NCBI GenBank assembly: GCA_019634795.1
Contig: JAHCAR010000017.1
Coordinates: forward strand, 1-64,000
Length of the DNA: 64,000 nucleotides
Direction: 5' to 3'
DNA from: Dokdonella sp.
GTDB lineage: Bacteria; Pseudomonadota; Gammaproteobacteria; Xanthomonadales; Rhodanobacteraceae
Made by a program: the position numbers and the translations under genes. Below the pieces are notes generated by a model. That model ran no database searches and was not told the DNA's origin. It saw only the letters and a program-made list of their open reading frames with translations. The number at the start of each line of letters is the position of its first letter. Position 1 is the first letter of the stretch. This document shows positions 10,442 through 20,390 of the stretch, piece by piece.

Positions 10442-10602
10442 GGAGAGATGGCCGAGTGGTTTAAGGCAGCAGTCTTGAGCGCGGAGGCAGGAAGCCGGAG
10501 CCAACATCGCGCCAGCGATGGCCCGAAGGGCGCAGGGCGGGACGCCCGGAGTCAAACTGCCGTGGTGGCTTGCGTAGCAAGCCATGGCGAGCGGAAAAAT
10601 TT
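10442..10602 (+). repeat. tRNA-Ser-derived repeat unit C
   Basis: Bases 10442-10478 match the first 37 bases of the real tRNA-Ser, including the anticodon TGA. A 76-base insert interrupts the anticodon loop, followed again by AACTGCCGTGG. The following hairpin is GGCTTGC-GTA-GCAAGCC, different in sequence from units A and B but with the stem preserved. The unit abuts the intact tRNA gene. Confidence 0.8.
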
Positions 10603-10692
10603 GGAGAGATGGCCGAGTGGTTTAAGGCAGCAGTCTTGAAAACTGCCGTGGGTTTACGCCCACCGTGGGTTCGAATCCCACTCTCTCCGCCA
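10603..10692 (+). tRNA. tRNA-Ser (anticodon UGA)
   Basis: A complete class II tRNA of 90 bases with encoded CCA. Acceptor stem GGAGAGA pairs with TCTCTCC, discriminator G. The D arm contains TGGCCGAGTGG. The anticodon loop is CTTGAAA with anticodon TGA. A long variable arm (GTGGG-TTTA-CGCCCAC) and a T arm GTGGGTTCGAATCCCAC complete it. It reads UCN serine codons. It follows three truncated copies of its own 5' half and is followed directly by a strong terminator. Confidence 0.97.
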
Positions 10693-10732
10693 GCTACGAA
10701 AAGAGCCCCTTGCGGGGCTTTTTTCGTAGCTG
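10693..10732 (+). terminator. Rho-independent terminator of tRNA-Ser
   Basis: Directly after the CCA end: stem AGCCCC-TTGC-GGGGCT followed by six T. An outer match (AGCTACGAAAA with TTTTCGTAGCT) extends the stem and makes it potentially bidirectional. A near copy occurs at 10949-10985. Confidence 0.9.
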
Positions 10733-10763
10733 TTGGACGGGGGTGCGTGGACGAACCCACTCG

Positions 10764-10837
10764 GTTGACTGCGGGCGTCCCGCCCTGCGCCCTTCGGGCC
10801 ATCGCCTGCGGCGATGTTCGCTTCGGCGTCCTGCCTT
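10764..10837 (-). repeat. Inverted copy of the GC-rich core of the tRNA-Ser repeat units
   Basis: On the minus strand this reads through the same core as units A-C, including ACATCGCCGCAGGCGATGGC and GGGCGGGACGCCC. It therefore lies on the other side of the intact tRNA in opposite orientation. Confidence 0.75.
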
Positions 10838-10933
10838 CGCAGTGAAAAATTCGTTGGGAACGAATTTTGACAGCCGCAGGCTGGCCCGGAGCGCGTAGCG
10901 CGGAGGGTGAGGCTCATGGATGAGCCGAGCCAT

Positions 10934-10985
10934 CCCACTCTCTCCGCCAACTACGAAATGAGCCCCCTCGCGGGGCTTTTTTTGA
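10934..10985 (+). repeat. Duplicate of the tRNA-Ser 3' end plus terminator
   Basis: CCCACTCTCTCCGCCA matches the last 16 bases of the intact tRNA. It is followed by ACTACGAAATGAGCCCC, a CGGGGC stem and an eight-T run, a near copy of the terminator after the real gene. A shorter third remnant (TTCCCACTCTCTCC) lies at about 11032-11045. Confidence 0.8.
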
Positions 10986-11100
10986 TCTTCCGAAAGTCGG
11001 CAATTTCACATTGCTCGATTCCATCGAACATTCCCACTCTCTCCCCGGCTAAAATGCAAAATCATCCAGGCGCGCCTGGGCAACGCGGGGAAGCTCGTTG

Positions 11101-11829
11101 ATGAGACCTTGGATCCTGGCAGTCCTCGTGACTGTGCTGTTTTCGGGCTGCGCCAACTACCAGACCATGGCCCTGAAGAAGGGGCAGGGTGCGATCAGCA
11201 CGACGACCGCGTCGGTGGTGCTGTTGACGGTGGAGGTGTCGCGACCGGATGGCAGTCGCTATCAGCCGAATCCGGCGATCATTCTCGTGTCTGCAATACA
11301 GGCCGACGATCGTGACCAGGCCACGCTGTTCCGCTTCAGCCGCAGGGATGATCTGGTCCAGGTGGACGGGCATGCCGTCTACCTCTCGAGCATGGCCCTG
11401 GCGCCTGGTCACTACCGCATCGACGGCATTTCGGGCGTCGCCAACGCGTTTCCGTTCATCGGCCAGTTCTTCATTCCCGTGCTGGCCGAATTCGACGTCA
11501 AGCCGCAGTCGGTCAGCTACCTCGGCCACATCGAGGCAATCATGCGCGAGCGGCGCGAAGGCGAATTTCGCGCGGGTTCCTCGATCCCGCTGATCGACCA
11601 GGCGGCCACCGGGATGATCAGTCATACCTGGGATGTCGCGATCGAGAACCGCTATGACGCCGACATCGCCACGTTTCGCGAGCGGATTCCGGCGCTCGTG
11701 GAGCTGAGCGTGCAAAGCGAACCCCTGCCTGCCTGGGATCGCGCGGCCGCCCAGCGGCTCTGGGACGGCGTCAGCAAACCCGAGTCCGAAGCAGGCACGG
11801 GCAAGGCGGCTTCTTCCGGGGCGAACTAG
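11101..11829 (+). CDS. Hypothetical lipoprotein, 242 residues
   Basis: Not recognised at family level. The N-terminus is a lipoprotein signal (WILAVLVTVLFSGC, Cys at about residue 17), so the mature protein is membrane-anchored in the envelope. The body is predicted mostly beta (ASVVLLTVEVSRPDGSRY, VYLSSMALAPGHYRIDGISG), with a carbohydrate-binding-like or Ig-like flavour. The last 30 residues are low complexity. The ATG at 11101 was chosen; a TTG codon lies immediately before it. It is monocistronic and convergent with chrA. Confidence 0.75.
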   Translation: MRPWILAVLVTVLFSGCANYQTMALKKGQGAISTTTASVVLLTVEVSRPDGSRYQPNPAIILVSAIQADDRDQATLFRFSRRDDLVQVDGHAVYLSSMALAPGHYRIDGISGVANAFPFIGQFFIPVLAEFDVKPQSVSYLGHIEAIMRERREGEFRAGSSIPLIDQAATGMISHTWDVAIENRYDADIATFRERIPALVELSVQSEPLPAWDRAAAQRLWDGVSKPESEAGTGKAASSGAN

Positions 11830-11904
11830 TGCGGTGCTCCGTCCGCGCGCGGTCGCTCGAGCTTCGTTGCGACCCCGAACGAGGATCGGGCCATCTCGAG
11901 GCAT

Positions 11905-13283
11905 TCACCCGCGAAGGACGATGCCGAGGATCCCGCAAGCGAGTAAGAGCCAACCCAGCGCGAGCCGGAAGCGCAGTATCGCGAGCAGCGCCGCAGCGGC
12001 CAGCAGCATGGCGGCCGGTTGCCATGAAGCCCAGACCGGCCAGTCGAACTGCAAAGGTCCCGCCGTCCATGGACGCAGTTCGCCGAACACCGTGTGCAGG
12101 GCAAACCATGCGGACAGGTTCAGGACCACGCCGACAACGGCAGCCGTGATCGCCGACAGCGCGGCGTGCAGACCGCGGTTGCGGCGCAATGCCTCGACAT
12201 AAGGCGCGCCGACGAGGATGAACAGGAAGCAGGGCACGAAGGTCACCCAGGTGGTGATCGCGGCGCCGAGCAGGGCGGCGGTCCATGGATCCAGCGTTCC
12301 TGGGTAGCGATGGGCGGCGATGAAGCCGACGAACTGCAGGACCATCACCAGCGGCCCCGGTGTCGTTTCGGCGAGGGCGAGGCCGTCGATCATCTGGCCC
12401 GGCTGCATCCAGGCAAAATCCTCGACCGCACGCTGGGCGACGTAGGCGAGCACTGAGTAGGCGCCTCCGAACGTGATCACCGCGGTCTGGCTGAAGAAAC
12501 GGCCTTCGCGTGCAATCACGTGGTCGGCGCCGAGCCACCACGCTGCGAGCAGCACCGGCGCGGCCCAGAGTAGCGCGCAGACAAGGCCGGTCCTCAATGC
12601 GCGCCGCAGGGATGGGGTTGTGTGCTGGGCCCGGCCCATGGCCAGCATGCGATCGACCAGATACTGCTGGTCGTTTTGCGCCGTGTCGGCTCTGGTTGCC
12701 GGCAACCATGAGGGAAAGGCGCGACTGACACTCCATCCGATCGCGGCGGCCCCGAGCACGATCCACGGAAACGGGACTTTCAGCGCGAAGATCGCGATGA
12801 AGGCGAGGGCGGCAAGGGCGATGAGAAACCGCGATTTCAGTGCGCGCCGCCCGATGCGCACTACCGCATCGACCACGATGGCCAGTACCGCCGCCTTGAG
12901 GCCGAAGAACAGCGCCGACACCAGCGGCAGGCTGCCGTAGCGCACGTACAGCGCGCTCAGCGCACCGAGGACGAGGGCACCCGGCAGCACGAACAGCAGA
13001 CCCGCGATCAGGCCACCACGGATGCGGTGCATCAACCAGCCGATATAAATGGCCAATTGCTGCGCCTCGGGGCCCGGCAGCAGCATGCAGTAATTCAGCG
13101 CATGCAGGAAACGCGGCTCGCTGATCCAGCGGCGCTGCTCGACCAGTTCCCGGTGCATCAGGGCAATCTGGCCGGCCGGTCCGCCGAAGCCGAGCCAGCC
13201 GATGCGCGACCAGACCCGGGCGCTATCGAGCAGGCCCGGTGCCTCGATGGCGGACGCGGCGGGCTGTTCCAACGCTGACCGGC

Positions 13284-13287
<4 letters not shown>
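11905..13287 (-). CDS. chrA: Chromate transporter ChrA
   Basis: Inner-membrane CHR-family protein that exports chromate in characterised members; the true substrate of many homologues is untested. Two homologous CHR domains are visible. The first is at about residues 25-190 (IGWLGFGGPAGQIALMHREL, LLPGPEAQQLAIYIGW). The second is at about 245-455 (TFGGAYSVLAYVAQ, AETTPGPLVMVLQFVG). Length 460 is normal for the bidomain long-chain type. It starts with GTG, and that GTGA overlaps the stop of the upstream kinase gene, so expression is coupled to the kinase. Confidence 0.92.
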
Positions 13288-15443
<2,156 letters not shown>

Positions 15444-15449
15444 GGGCAC

Positions 15450-15756
15450 CCCTCCGGTGAGTCGATTCGCCCTGATCTTTTACCGCTTCGCCGGGGAAAA
15501 TGATACTTCGATGCGGACCGGTTGCCGGCGTTCGTGGATCATGCGATCACCCCTTCGCGGTTCGCGATGTTGCGGCACGCAGGTTTGCGACTAAGATGGC
15601 CGGGTCGTAGCCGTGATGCCTTTGCGACTGACGGGGCGACCGCGTTTCGCCATGCCGGGCTCGGCGATTGCGGACCTGCTTCGCTGGCTGCGTTGGTGGA
15701 CAAGAGCGGCGCATGCCCTCGTGCAGGCGCCGCGGCAGAACAGGGAGACATCGGGC
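15450..15756. other. Intergenic region between kinase and crcB, no gene seen
   Basis: About 300 bases between divergent genes. Open frames through it have no start signal or recognisable product. I looked for the conserved fluoride-riboswitch core ahead of crcB and did not find a convincing match. Confidence 0.6.
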
Positions 15757-16158
15757 GTGGATCTGTTTTCGGCATCAGGCATTTTCGTGGGAGCCGGGCT
15801 CGGTGCGCTGCTGCGCTGGGGGCTCGGCATCGCGCTGAATCCGGTCTTTCCGACCGTGCCACTCGGTACGCTGGCGGCGAACGTGCTGGGTGGCCTGCTG
15901 ATGGGCCTGGCCCTCGGCCTGTTCACCCAGTTCGAAGGCCTGTCGCCGGCAATGCGGCTCACGATCACGACCGGCTTCCTCGGCGGCCTGACGACCTTTT
16001 CCACGTTCTCGGCGGAGACCGTCACCCTGATCATGCGCGGCGAATACGGCTGGGCCGGTGCGACGGTGGCCTCGCACGTCTGCGCTTCGCTGGTCGCGAC
16101 GTTTGCCGGCATCGGCCTGGTCCACTGGCTGCTCGGCCACCCGGGAGGAACGACATGA
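15757..16158 (+). CDS. crcB: Fluoride exporter CrcB (Fluc)
   Basis: Small four-helix inner-membrane fluoride channel acting as a dual-topology dimer. The conserved GALLRWGLG near the N-terminus, the N-containing helix ([14 protein letters not shown]) and the signature [16 protein letters not shown] are present. Start chosen as GTG 15757, preceded by AGGGAG, giving 133 residues, the normal size. An upstream ATG at 15613 would add 48 non-conserved residues. The stop overlaps the next ATG (ATGA). Confidence 0.93.
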   Translation: MDLFSASGIFVGAGLGALLRWGLGIALNPVFPTVPLGTLAANVLGGLLMGLALGLFTQFEGLSPAMRLTITTGFLGGLTTFSTFSAETVTLIMRGEYGWAGATVASHVCASLVATFAGIGLVHWLLGHPGGTT

Positions 16159-16475
16159 ACGGCGTGCACCTGCGCTTCTACACCTACGAAGACCGCAAGC
16201 ACCGCGGGCTGCTCGTCTACGAGTGGCTGCTGCAGAACGCGCGCAAGCTCGGCATCCACGGCGGCTCGGCATTTCGCGCCATGGCCGGCTACGGGCGGCA
16301 CGGCAAGCTGCACGAGCAGCACTTCTTCGAACTGGCCGGCGAAGTGCCGGTGCTGGTCGAGTTCATCCTCGGCGAGGATGAGGCCGACAAGCTGATCGCG
16401 CTGCTGCGCGAAGAAGGCCTCGATCTTTTCTACGCGAAGTTGCCGGCGGAATACGGCATGGTCAAGGGCGATTGA
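16155..16475 (+). CDS. DUF190 domain protein, PII-like
   Basis: A 106-residue soluble protein of the DUF190 family, which has a PII-like alpha/beta fold. It is often encoded next to crcB, so a role tied to fluoride export or its control is likely but unproven. Recognisable segments are [40 protein letters not shown] and [20 protein letters not shown]. The ATG at 16155 overlaps the crcB stop. Confidence 0.88.
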   Translation: MNGVHLRFYTYEDRKHRGLLVYEWLLQNARKLGIHGGSAFRAMAGYGRHGKLHEQHFFELAGEVPVLVEFILGEDEADKLIALLREEGLDLFYAKLPAEYGMVKGD

Positions 16476-16496
16476 GCGGCGGCGCTTGAAACCCGA

Positions 16497-17396
16497 TCAG
16501 GGAACCGCTTCATCGGTCTCGCCTGCCGTCCCGGCTCCGGTTTCGCGTGAACCGGACCATGCCGCACGCAGCAATACCGCGGCCGCATACAGCACGACCA
16601 CGACGACGCCCCAGCGCAGGGCATCCAGCGGCAGGTTCCTGACCACGTAGGCGGCAAGCAGGACCGCCGGAATGCCGCCGATAGCCAGGCCGAGGACGAT
16701 GCGCAGGTCGATGCGCGGCGTGACGATGAATCGCGTCGCGCTGATCGGCATGAGGAACGCGCAGGCACCCATCATGACCGGAAAGGCCGCCGTCGGGTTC
16801 AGCCCGAGCAGGCTCAGCAGGATCAGCGAAGGCGCATACAGGCCGATGCCGAAGGCCATCAGGGCGCCGAGCAGGAAGTGCGCGGCGATGGCCAGGCCGA
16901 ACAACCAGCCGCCGAGACCGAGCGCATTGCCGCCGGCCGGCACCAAACCGACATTGGTCATCGCATAGAGCACGGCGGCGACGAGCAGGGCGACACCGAC
17001 CACGGCCTGGACGCTGCGCACGCTGAGGCGCTGGACCAGCGGCACGCCAAGCGTCGCGCCGGCCACCGCGGCGCCTATGCAACCGAGCATCAGCAGCGGA
17101 TCGACCTCGACCAGCTTGATGAAGATCAGCGCCTGGCAGACCGTCGGCAGGGCGTGGCCGGTATTCAGCGTGGCCGGTATGAAGCTGTCCGGAACCAGCC
17201 CGCGCAACTTGATCCAGGCAGTCGTCGGCGCAAACGAGCCGATGCCCAGGGTGTCGAAGAAGTTGGTGACCGCGCCGAGAGCCACGGCTTCCGGGCGTGG
17301 CCGCAGCTGGCCGCGCTCGTGGGCGGCGAAAATCAGGCGAACGAGAAAGATCGTGGCAATGATTGTCAAAGACAGCAGCAGGAAAGTGACAATCAA
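16497..17396 (-). CDS. TauE/SafE family permease
   Basis: Inner-membrane transporter of the sulfite/organosulfur exporter family, 299 residues with about eight membrane helices. The first repeat holds GAVTNFFDTLGIGSFAPTTA and the second LIFIKLVEVDPLLMLGCIGA, both typical. Substrate is not predictable. Start is a TTG at 17396 with GAGGGGA about seven bases upstream; no better start is available. Confidence 0.85.
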   Translation of the reverse strand: MIVTFLLLSLTIIATIFLVRLIFAAHERGQLRPRPEAVALGAVTNFFDTLGIGSFAPTTAWIKLRGLVPDSFIPATLNTGHALPTVCQALIFIKLVEVDPLLMLGCIGAAVAGATLGVPLVQRLSVRSVQAVVGVALLVAAVLYAMTNVGLVPAGGNALGLGGWLFGLAIAAHFLLGALMAFGIGLYAPSLILLSLLGLNPTAAFPVMMGACAFLMPISATRFIVTPRIDLRIVLGLAIGGIPAVLLAAYVVRNLPLDALRWGVVVVVLYAAAVLLRAAWSGSRETGAGTAGETDEAVP

Positions 17397-17554
17397 TGCG
17401 CGGTCCCCTCGAGCATGCGGATGGGCGGTCCGACCGTGGCGGCCGAAGTCGCCGACTCTACTCCTTCACAAGGGGCTTGTTGAAAGTCCCGCAGGCTGGC
17501 TTCGGGGCCTGTCGCACGGGCGCGGTGCCGGAACGGAGGAAGCGGCACCCTGGG

Positions 17555-17586
17555 AAAACAAGGTCGGGCCGTTGCGGCCCGACCTT
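17555..17586 (-). terminator. Rho-independent terminator downstream of the 176-residue gene
   Basis: An eleven-base perfect stem (AAGGTCGGGCC/GGCCCGACCTT) with loop GCAAC, followed on the minus strand by GTTTTCCC. Confidence 0.75.
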
Positions 17587-17700
17587 TACGCAACGCACGG
17601 CCTGGGAATCCGTGCGGTCTTGCTGCCTGTCTGGTGGGGTCAGTACAGGCTCTCTTGGGATCGTTGGCGATAGGCGGAAATGCGTCTCTCTGGCGAAGTC
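17555..17700 (-). ncRNA. Putative structured small RNA, copy 1, or long 3' UTR
   Basis: Minus-strand order: stem GCCTGT/ACAGGC with loop ACTGACCCCACCAG (17625-17650), then stem GCACGG/CCGTGC with loop ATTCCCAGG (17595-17615). A terminator stem AAGGTCGGGCC/GGCCCGACCTT (17560-17586) followed by GTTTT ends the element. The last two hairpins match those at 18445-18507, with the same GCACGG/CCGTGC stem and nearly the same terminator. C-rich loops recall Xanthomonas sRNAs such as sX13, by analogy only. It starts just after the upstream gene's stop, so it may be that gene's 3' UTR. Confidence 0.45.
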
Positions 17701-17705
17701 CGGGT

Positions 17706-18236
17706 TCAGATGCTCGACAGCATCTGCTCGATGCGCCGGGCCATGGCCTCGGGATAGGCCGGTTCCGATTTGCGGCTCTTGGCCAGCAGCCGCTGGTACT
17801 CCGGGACGAGATCCGACAGCTCTTCCTTGCTGTTCGCGCGCTCCAGCTTGAGCGTGAACATGAAGGCGCGCAGACCGAGCGCGGCTACGGTCGTCTCGTT
17901 CATGAACTGGCGAACCAGGCCGATCGGCGGAATCGTATGCATCGAGCTCGAAGCGGCCGGCTCCGCATGCGGGGCAGCGGGCATGACCGTGTCGTTGGCC
18001 GGGGAGCTGGCATTGGCCAGCTTGCCATTGACATGGATGAGCCCGGCTTCGCGCAGTTCCTCGATCAGCGGCGACACGTCGCCGAGTACGCTGAACTGCT
18101 CGCGTACCTGCTGCACGCTGTGGGCGCCGTCTATGGATATCAGCAGCATCCTCTGCCGCGCGCCCAGATGCAGCTTGCGGTTCTGGATTTCCGCATAGCC
18201 AGCCGCTGTCTTGTTCGGAATGTCGGAACTGAGCAT
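17706..18236 (-). CDS. Hypothetical protein, 176 residues, possible winged-helix N-terminus
   Basis: Not recognised. Residues 1-70 (RKLHLGARQRMLLISIDGAH, EQFSVLGDVSPLIEELREAG) read like a small helical winged-helix-type domain. A linker rich in A, S and P follows, then a C-terminal helical segment (MNETTVAALGLRAFMFTLKL to the end). No signal peptide. Start ATG at 18236 has GAGGGGG upstream. It is bracketed by two related terminator-bearing elements and may belong with them. Confidence 0.7.
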   Translation of the reverse strand: MLSSDIPNKTAAGYAEIQNRKLHLGARQRMLLISIDGAHSVQQVREQFSVLGDVSPLIEELREAGLIHVNGKLANASSPANDTVMPAAPHAEPAASSSMHTIPPIGLVRQFMNETTVAALGLRAFMFTLKLERANSKEELSDLVPEYQRLLAKSRKSEPAYPEAMARRIEQMLSSI

Positions 18237-18444
18237 TTGTTGTATCCCCCTCGAGGTTGTTCCGGCTCGTCCTCGATCCGGAAGTTCCTGCGTCCTGGAA
18301 TCATCGTGTGCCGCGTTTCACCGGCGGGGCCATCGCACATGCATGGCCAACGCCCGTCCTTTCCGGGTGCCGGCGGACTGCTCGAAGCTAGCAATCTGCG
18401 TGCCATGTTCGTCCCCAAGATCGATTCGAGTCTCCCTGGCAAGC

Positions 18445-18477
18445 AAAAAAAGAGGTCGGACCTGGCGGTCCGACCTC
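18445..18477 (-). terminator. Rho-independent terminator
   Basis: Stem GAGGTCGGACC/GGTCCGACCTC with loop GCCA, followed on the minus strand by seven T. It ends the putative small RNA or the transcript of the upstream MFS gene. Confidence 0.88.
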
Positions 18478-18620
18478 ATCCGCGTCGCACGGGGGAGAGT
18501 TCCGTGCTCCGGGTGGCCTGCCTTGGAAGCCGGCGTGGCAGAAGCCGTCCGGGCTGCGAAGCCCGCTGCGCGGTCCATTTTTTCGCCGACTCCTGGCCCG
18601 TAGAACCACTACGGGCAGGC
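18445..18620 (-). ncRNA. Putative structured small RNA, copy 2
   Basis: Minus-strand order: GCCCGTAG-TGGTT-CTACGGGC (18596-18616), CGGGC-TTCGCA-GCCCG near 18550-18566, GCACGG-AACTCTCCC-CCGTGC (18487-18507), then a terminator. The GCACGG/CCGTGC hairpin and the terminator repeat those at 17555-17615. A TTGACG box at 18625-18630 (minus) could be a -35 element, though the -10 is poor. Not matched to 6S, tmRNA, RNase P or SRP RNA. Could instead be the 3' UTR of the MFS gene, whose stop lies about 100 bases upstream. Confidence 0.45.
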
Positions 18621-18721
18621 GAATCGTCAAGAAACTGTCCTCGCACATCGTCCTTCTCGCCTTGAACGTTCCTACCGCGCAGGCTCCTCGTGTGGGGTGG
18701 CAGGCCTCTTGGGACCGTGTT

Positions 18722-20377
18722 CTATTTCGAGATGTCGACGTCCTTGGTTTCCGGCAGGAACAGCGTGCCGATGATCAGGGTCATCGTTGCGATGATGACC
18801 GGATACCACAGGCCCTGGTAAATGTTGCCGGTCGCGGCCACCAGCGCGAACGAGATCGTCGGCAGGAAGCCACCGAACCAGCCGTTGCCGATGTGGTAGG
18901 GCAGGCTCATCGAGGTGTAGCGGATACGGGTCGGGAACAATTCGACCAACCAGGCCGCGATCGGGCCATAGACCATGGTCACGTAGATGACGAGGATCGT
19001 CAGCAGGACCAGAACCATCGGCGTATTGATGCGCTCGACATCGGCCTTCTGCGGATACCCGGCCGAGCTGAGCGCTTCTTTCACCTCGGTGCCGAAGCGT
19101 TCGGCTTCGGCCTTCGCGGCGTCTCCTTCGAGGCCAGAAGCCTCATAGGAGTTGATCGTGGTGTTGCCGATCCTGACGCTGGCGACGGTACCCGCGGGAA
19201 CGGCTTCGTTCGAGTAGGGCGTACCGCTGCGGGCCAGGGCGCTCTTGGCGATGTCGCAGGAGGTCGTGAACTTGCTCGTGCCGACCGGGTTGAACTGGAA
19301 GCTGCACGCACCGGGGTCGGCGACCACGACGACCGGGCTCGATTGCGCCGCGGCCTCGATCGCCGGATTGCCGAAATGGGTCAGCGCCTTGAAGATCGGG
19401 AAGTAGGTCAGGGCGGCAAGCAGGCATCCGGCCATGATGATCGGTTTGCGTCCTATCTTGTCGGACAGCCAGCCGAACACGATGAAGAACGGCGTGCCGA
19501 GGGCGAGTGCTCCGGCGATCATCAGGTTGGCGCTGGTCGCTTCGATCTTGAGCGTCTGCGTGATGAAGAACAGCGCGTAGAACTGGCCGGCGTACCAGAC
19601 CACCGCCTGGCCGGCGGTTGCGCCGAGCAAGGCCAGGATCACGACGCGGCTGTTCCTGGTCATGAAGCTTTCGGTCAGCGGCGCCTTTGAGGTCTTGCCC
19701 TCGTTCTTCATCTGCTGGAACAGCGGCGATTCGGCGAGCTGCAGGCGGATCCAGACCGACACCATCAGCAGGACGAAGGAGAGCAGGAACGGAATGCGCC
19801 AGCCCCAGGCCTCGAATGCGTCCTTGCCGAAGTAGAAGCGGCAGCCGAGGATGATCAGCAGGGACAGGAACAGGCCGAGCGTCGCCGTGGTCTGGATGAA
19901 GCTCGTGTACAGGCCGCGCTTGCCTTGCGGCGCATGTTCGGCGACGTAGGTCGCGGCACCGCCGTATTCACCGCCGAGGGCGAGGCCCTGCAGCAGCCTC
20001 AGCGTGATCAGGATGATCGGCGCGGCCACGCCGATCGTCGCGTAGCTGGGCAGGATGCCGACGAGGAAGGTCGACAGGCCCATGATCACGATGGTGACGA
20101 GGAAGGTGTACTTGCGCCCGATCATGTCGCCGAGCCGGCCGAACAGCAGGGCGCCGAACGGACGCACGGCGAAGCCGGCGGCGAAGGCGAGCAGGGCGAA
20201 GATGAAGCCGCTGGTCGGGTTCAGTGCCGTGAAGAACTGCTTGGCGATGATCGCGGCCAGCGATCCGTACAGGTAGAAGTCGTACCACTCGAACACGGTA
20301 CCGAGGCTCGAGGCGAAGATGACCTTCTTGTGGCCCTGGGTCAGGGTGCCCGGGGCTGGATGGGTTGCTGTTGCCAT
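18722..20377 (-). CDS. MFS transporter, metabolite:H+ symporter (ProP/MHS) type
   Basis: Proton-coupled uptake carrier in the inner membrane. Typical MHS features: the N-terminal segment SSLGTVFEWYDFYLYGSLAA, the loop 2-3 motif GRLGDMIGRKYTF, LRLLQGLALGGEYGGAATYV, and a second loop motif GWLSDKIGRKP. About 551 residues, longer than usual, because roughly residues 331-447 form a polar insert between late helices. It contains two Cys (PGACSFQF, FTTSCDIA). The gene lies 14 bases downstream of the porin gene and near acs, suggesting uptake of acetate, propionate or another short carboxylate. Confidence 0.88.
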   Translation of the reverse strand: MATATHPAPGTLTQGHKKVIFASSLGTVFEWYDFYLYGSLAAIIAKQFFTALNPTSGFIFALLAFAAGFAVRPFGALLFGRLGDMIGRKYTFLVTIVIMGLSTFLVGILPSYATIGVAAPIILITLRLLQGLALGGEYGGAATYVAEHAPQGKRGLYTSFIQTTATLGLFLSLLIILGCRFYFGKDAFEAWGWRIPFLLSFVLLMVSVWIRLQLAESPLFQQMKNEGKTSKAPLTESFMTRNSRVVILALLGATAGQAVVWYAGQFYALFFITQTLKIEATSANLMIAGALALGTPFFIVFGWLSDKIGRKPIIMAGCLLAALTYFPIFKALTHFGNPAIEAAAQSSPVVVVADPGACSFQFNPVGTSKFTTSCDIAKSALARSGTPYSNEAVPAGTVASVRIGNTTINSYEASGLEGDAAKAEAERFGTEVKEALSSAGYPQKADVERINTPMVLVLLTILVIYVTMVYGPIAAWLVELFPTRIRYTSMSLPYHIGNGWFGGFLPTISFALVAATGNIYQGLWYPVIIATMTLIIGTLFLPETKDVDISK

Positions 20378-20390
20378 GGTCGTGTCCCCC

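Larger units (their letters stand above)
17397..17705. other. Intergenic region holding a putative small RNA (minus strand)
   Basis: About 310 bases between the TauE/SafE gene start and the stop of the 176-residue gene. The part from about 17555 to 17700 forms three consecutive hairpins on the minus strand, described in the next entry. Nothing recognisable was seen in 17397-17550. Confidence 0.6.
18237..18721. other. Intergenic region holding a second putative small RNA
   Basis: About 485 bases between the 176-residue gene and the MFS gene, both on the minus strand. The segment 18445-18616 is rich in hairpins on the minus strand (next entry). The segment 18240-18440 presumably contains the promoter of the 176-residue gene; no clear boxes were assigned. 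Confidence 0.6.

Noticed and set aside
10255-10480. Additional functional tRNA-Ser genes in units B and C, or tRNAs with an intron
   Set aside because: Both units lack the T arm and the acceptor 3' strand, so no spliced product could form a tRNA.
15600-15756. Fluoride riboswitch upstream of crcB
   Set aside because: The conserved GGCGATGG...CTGATG layout was not found; a covariance search would be decisive but none was possible here.
18445-18620. 6S RNA, tmRNA, RNase P or SRP RNA
   Set aside because: Length and hairpin order do not fit, and none of the conserved cores of these RNAs is visible.
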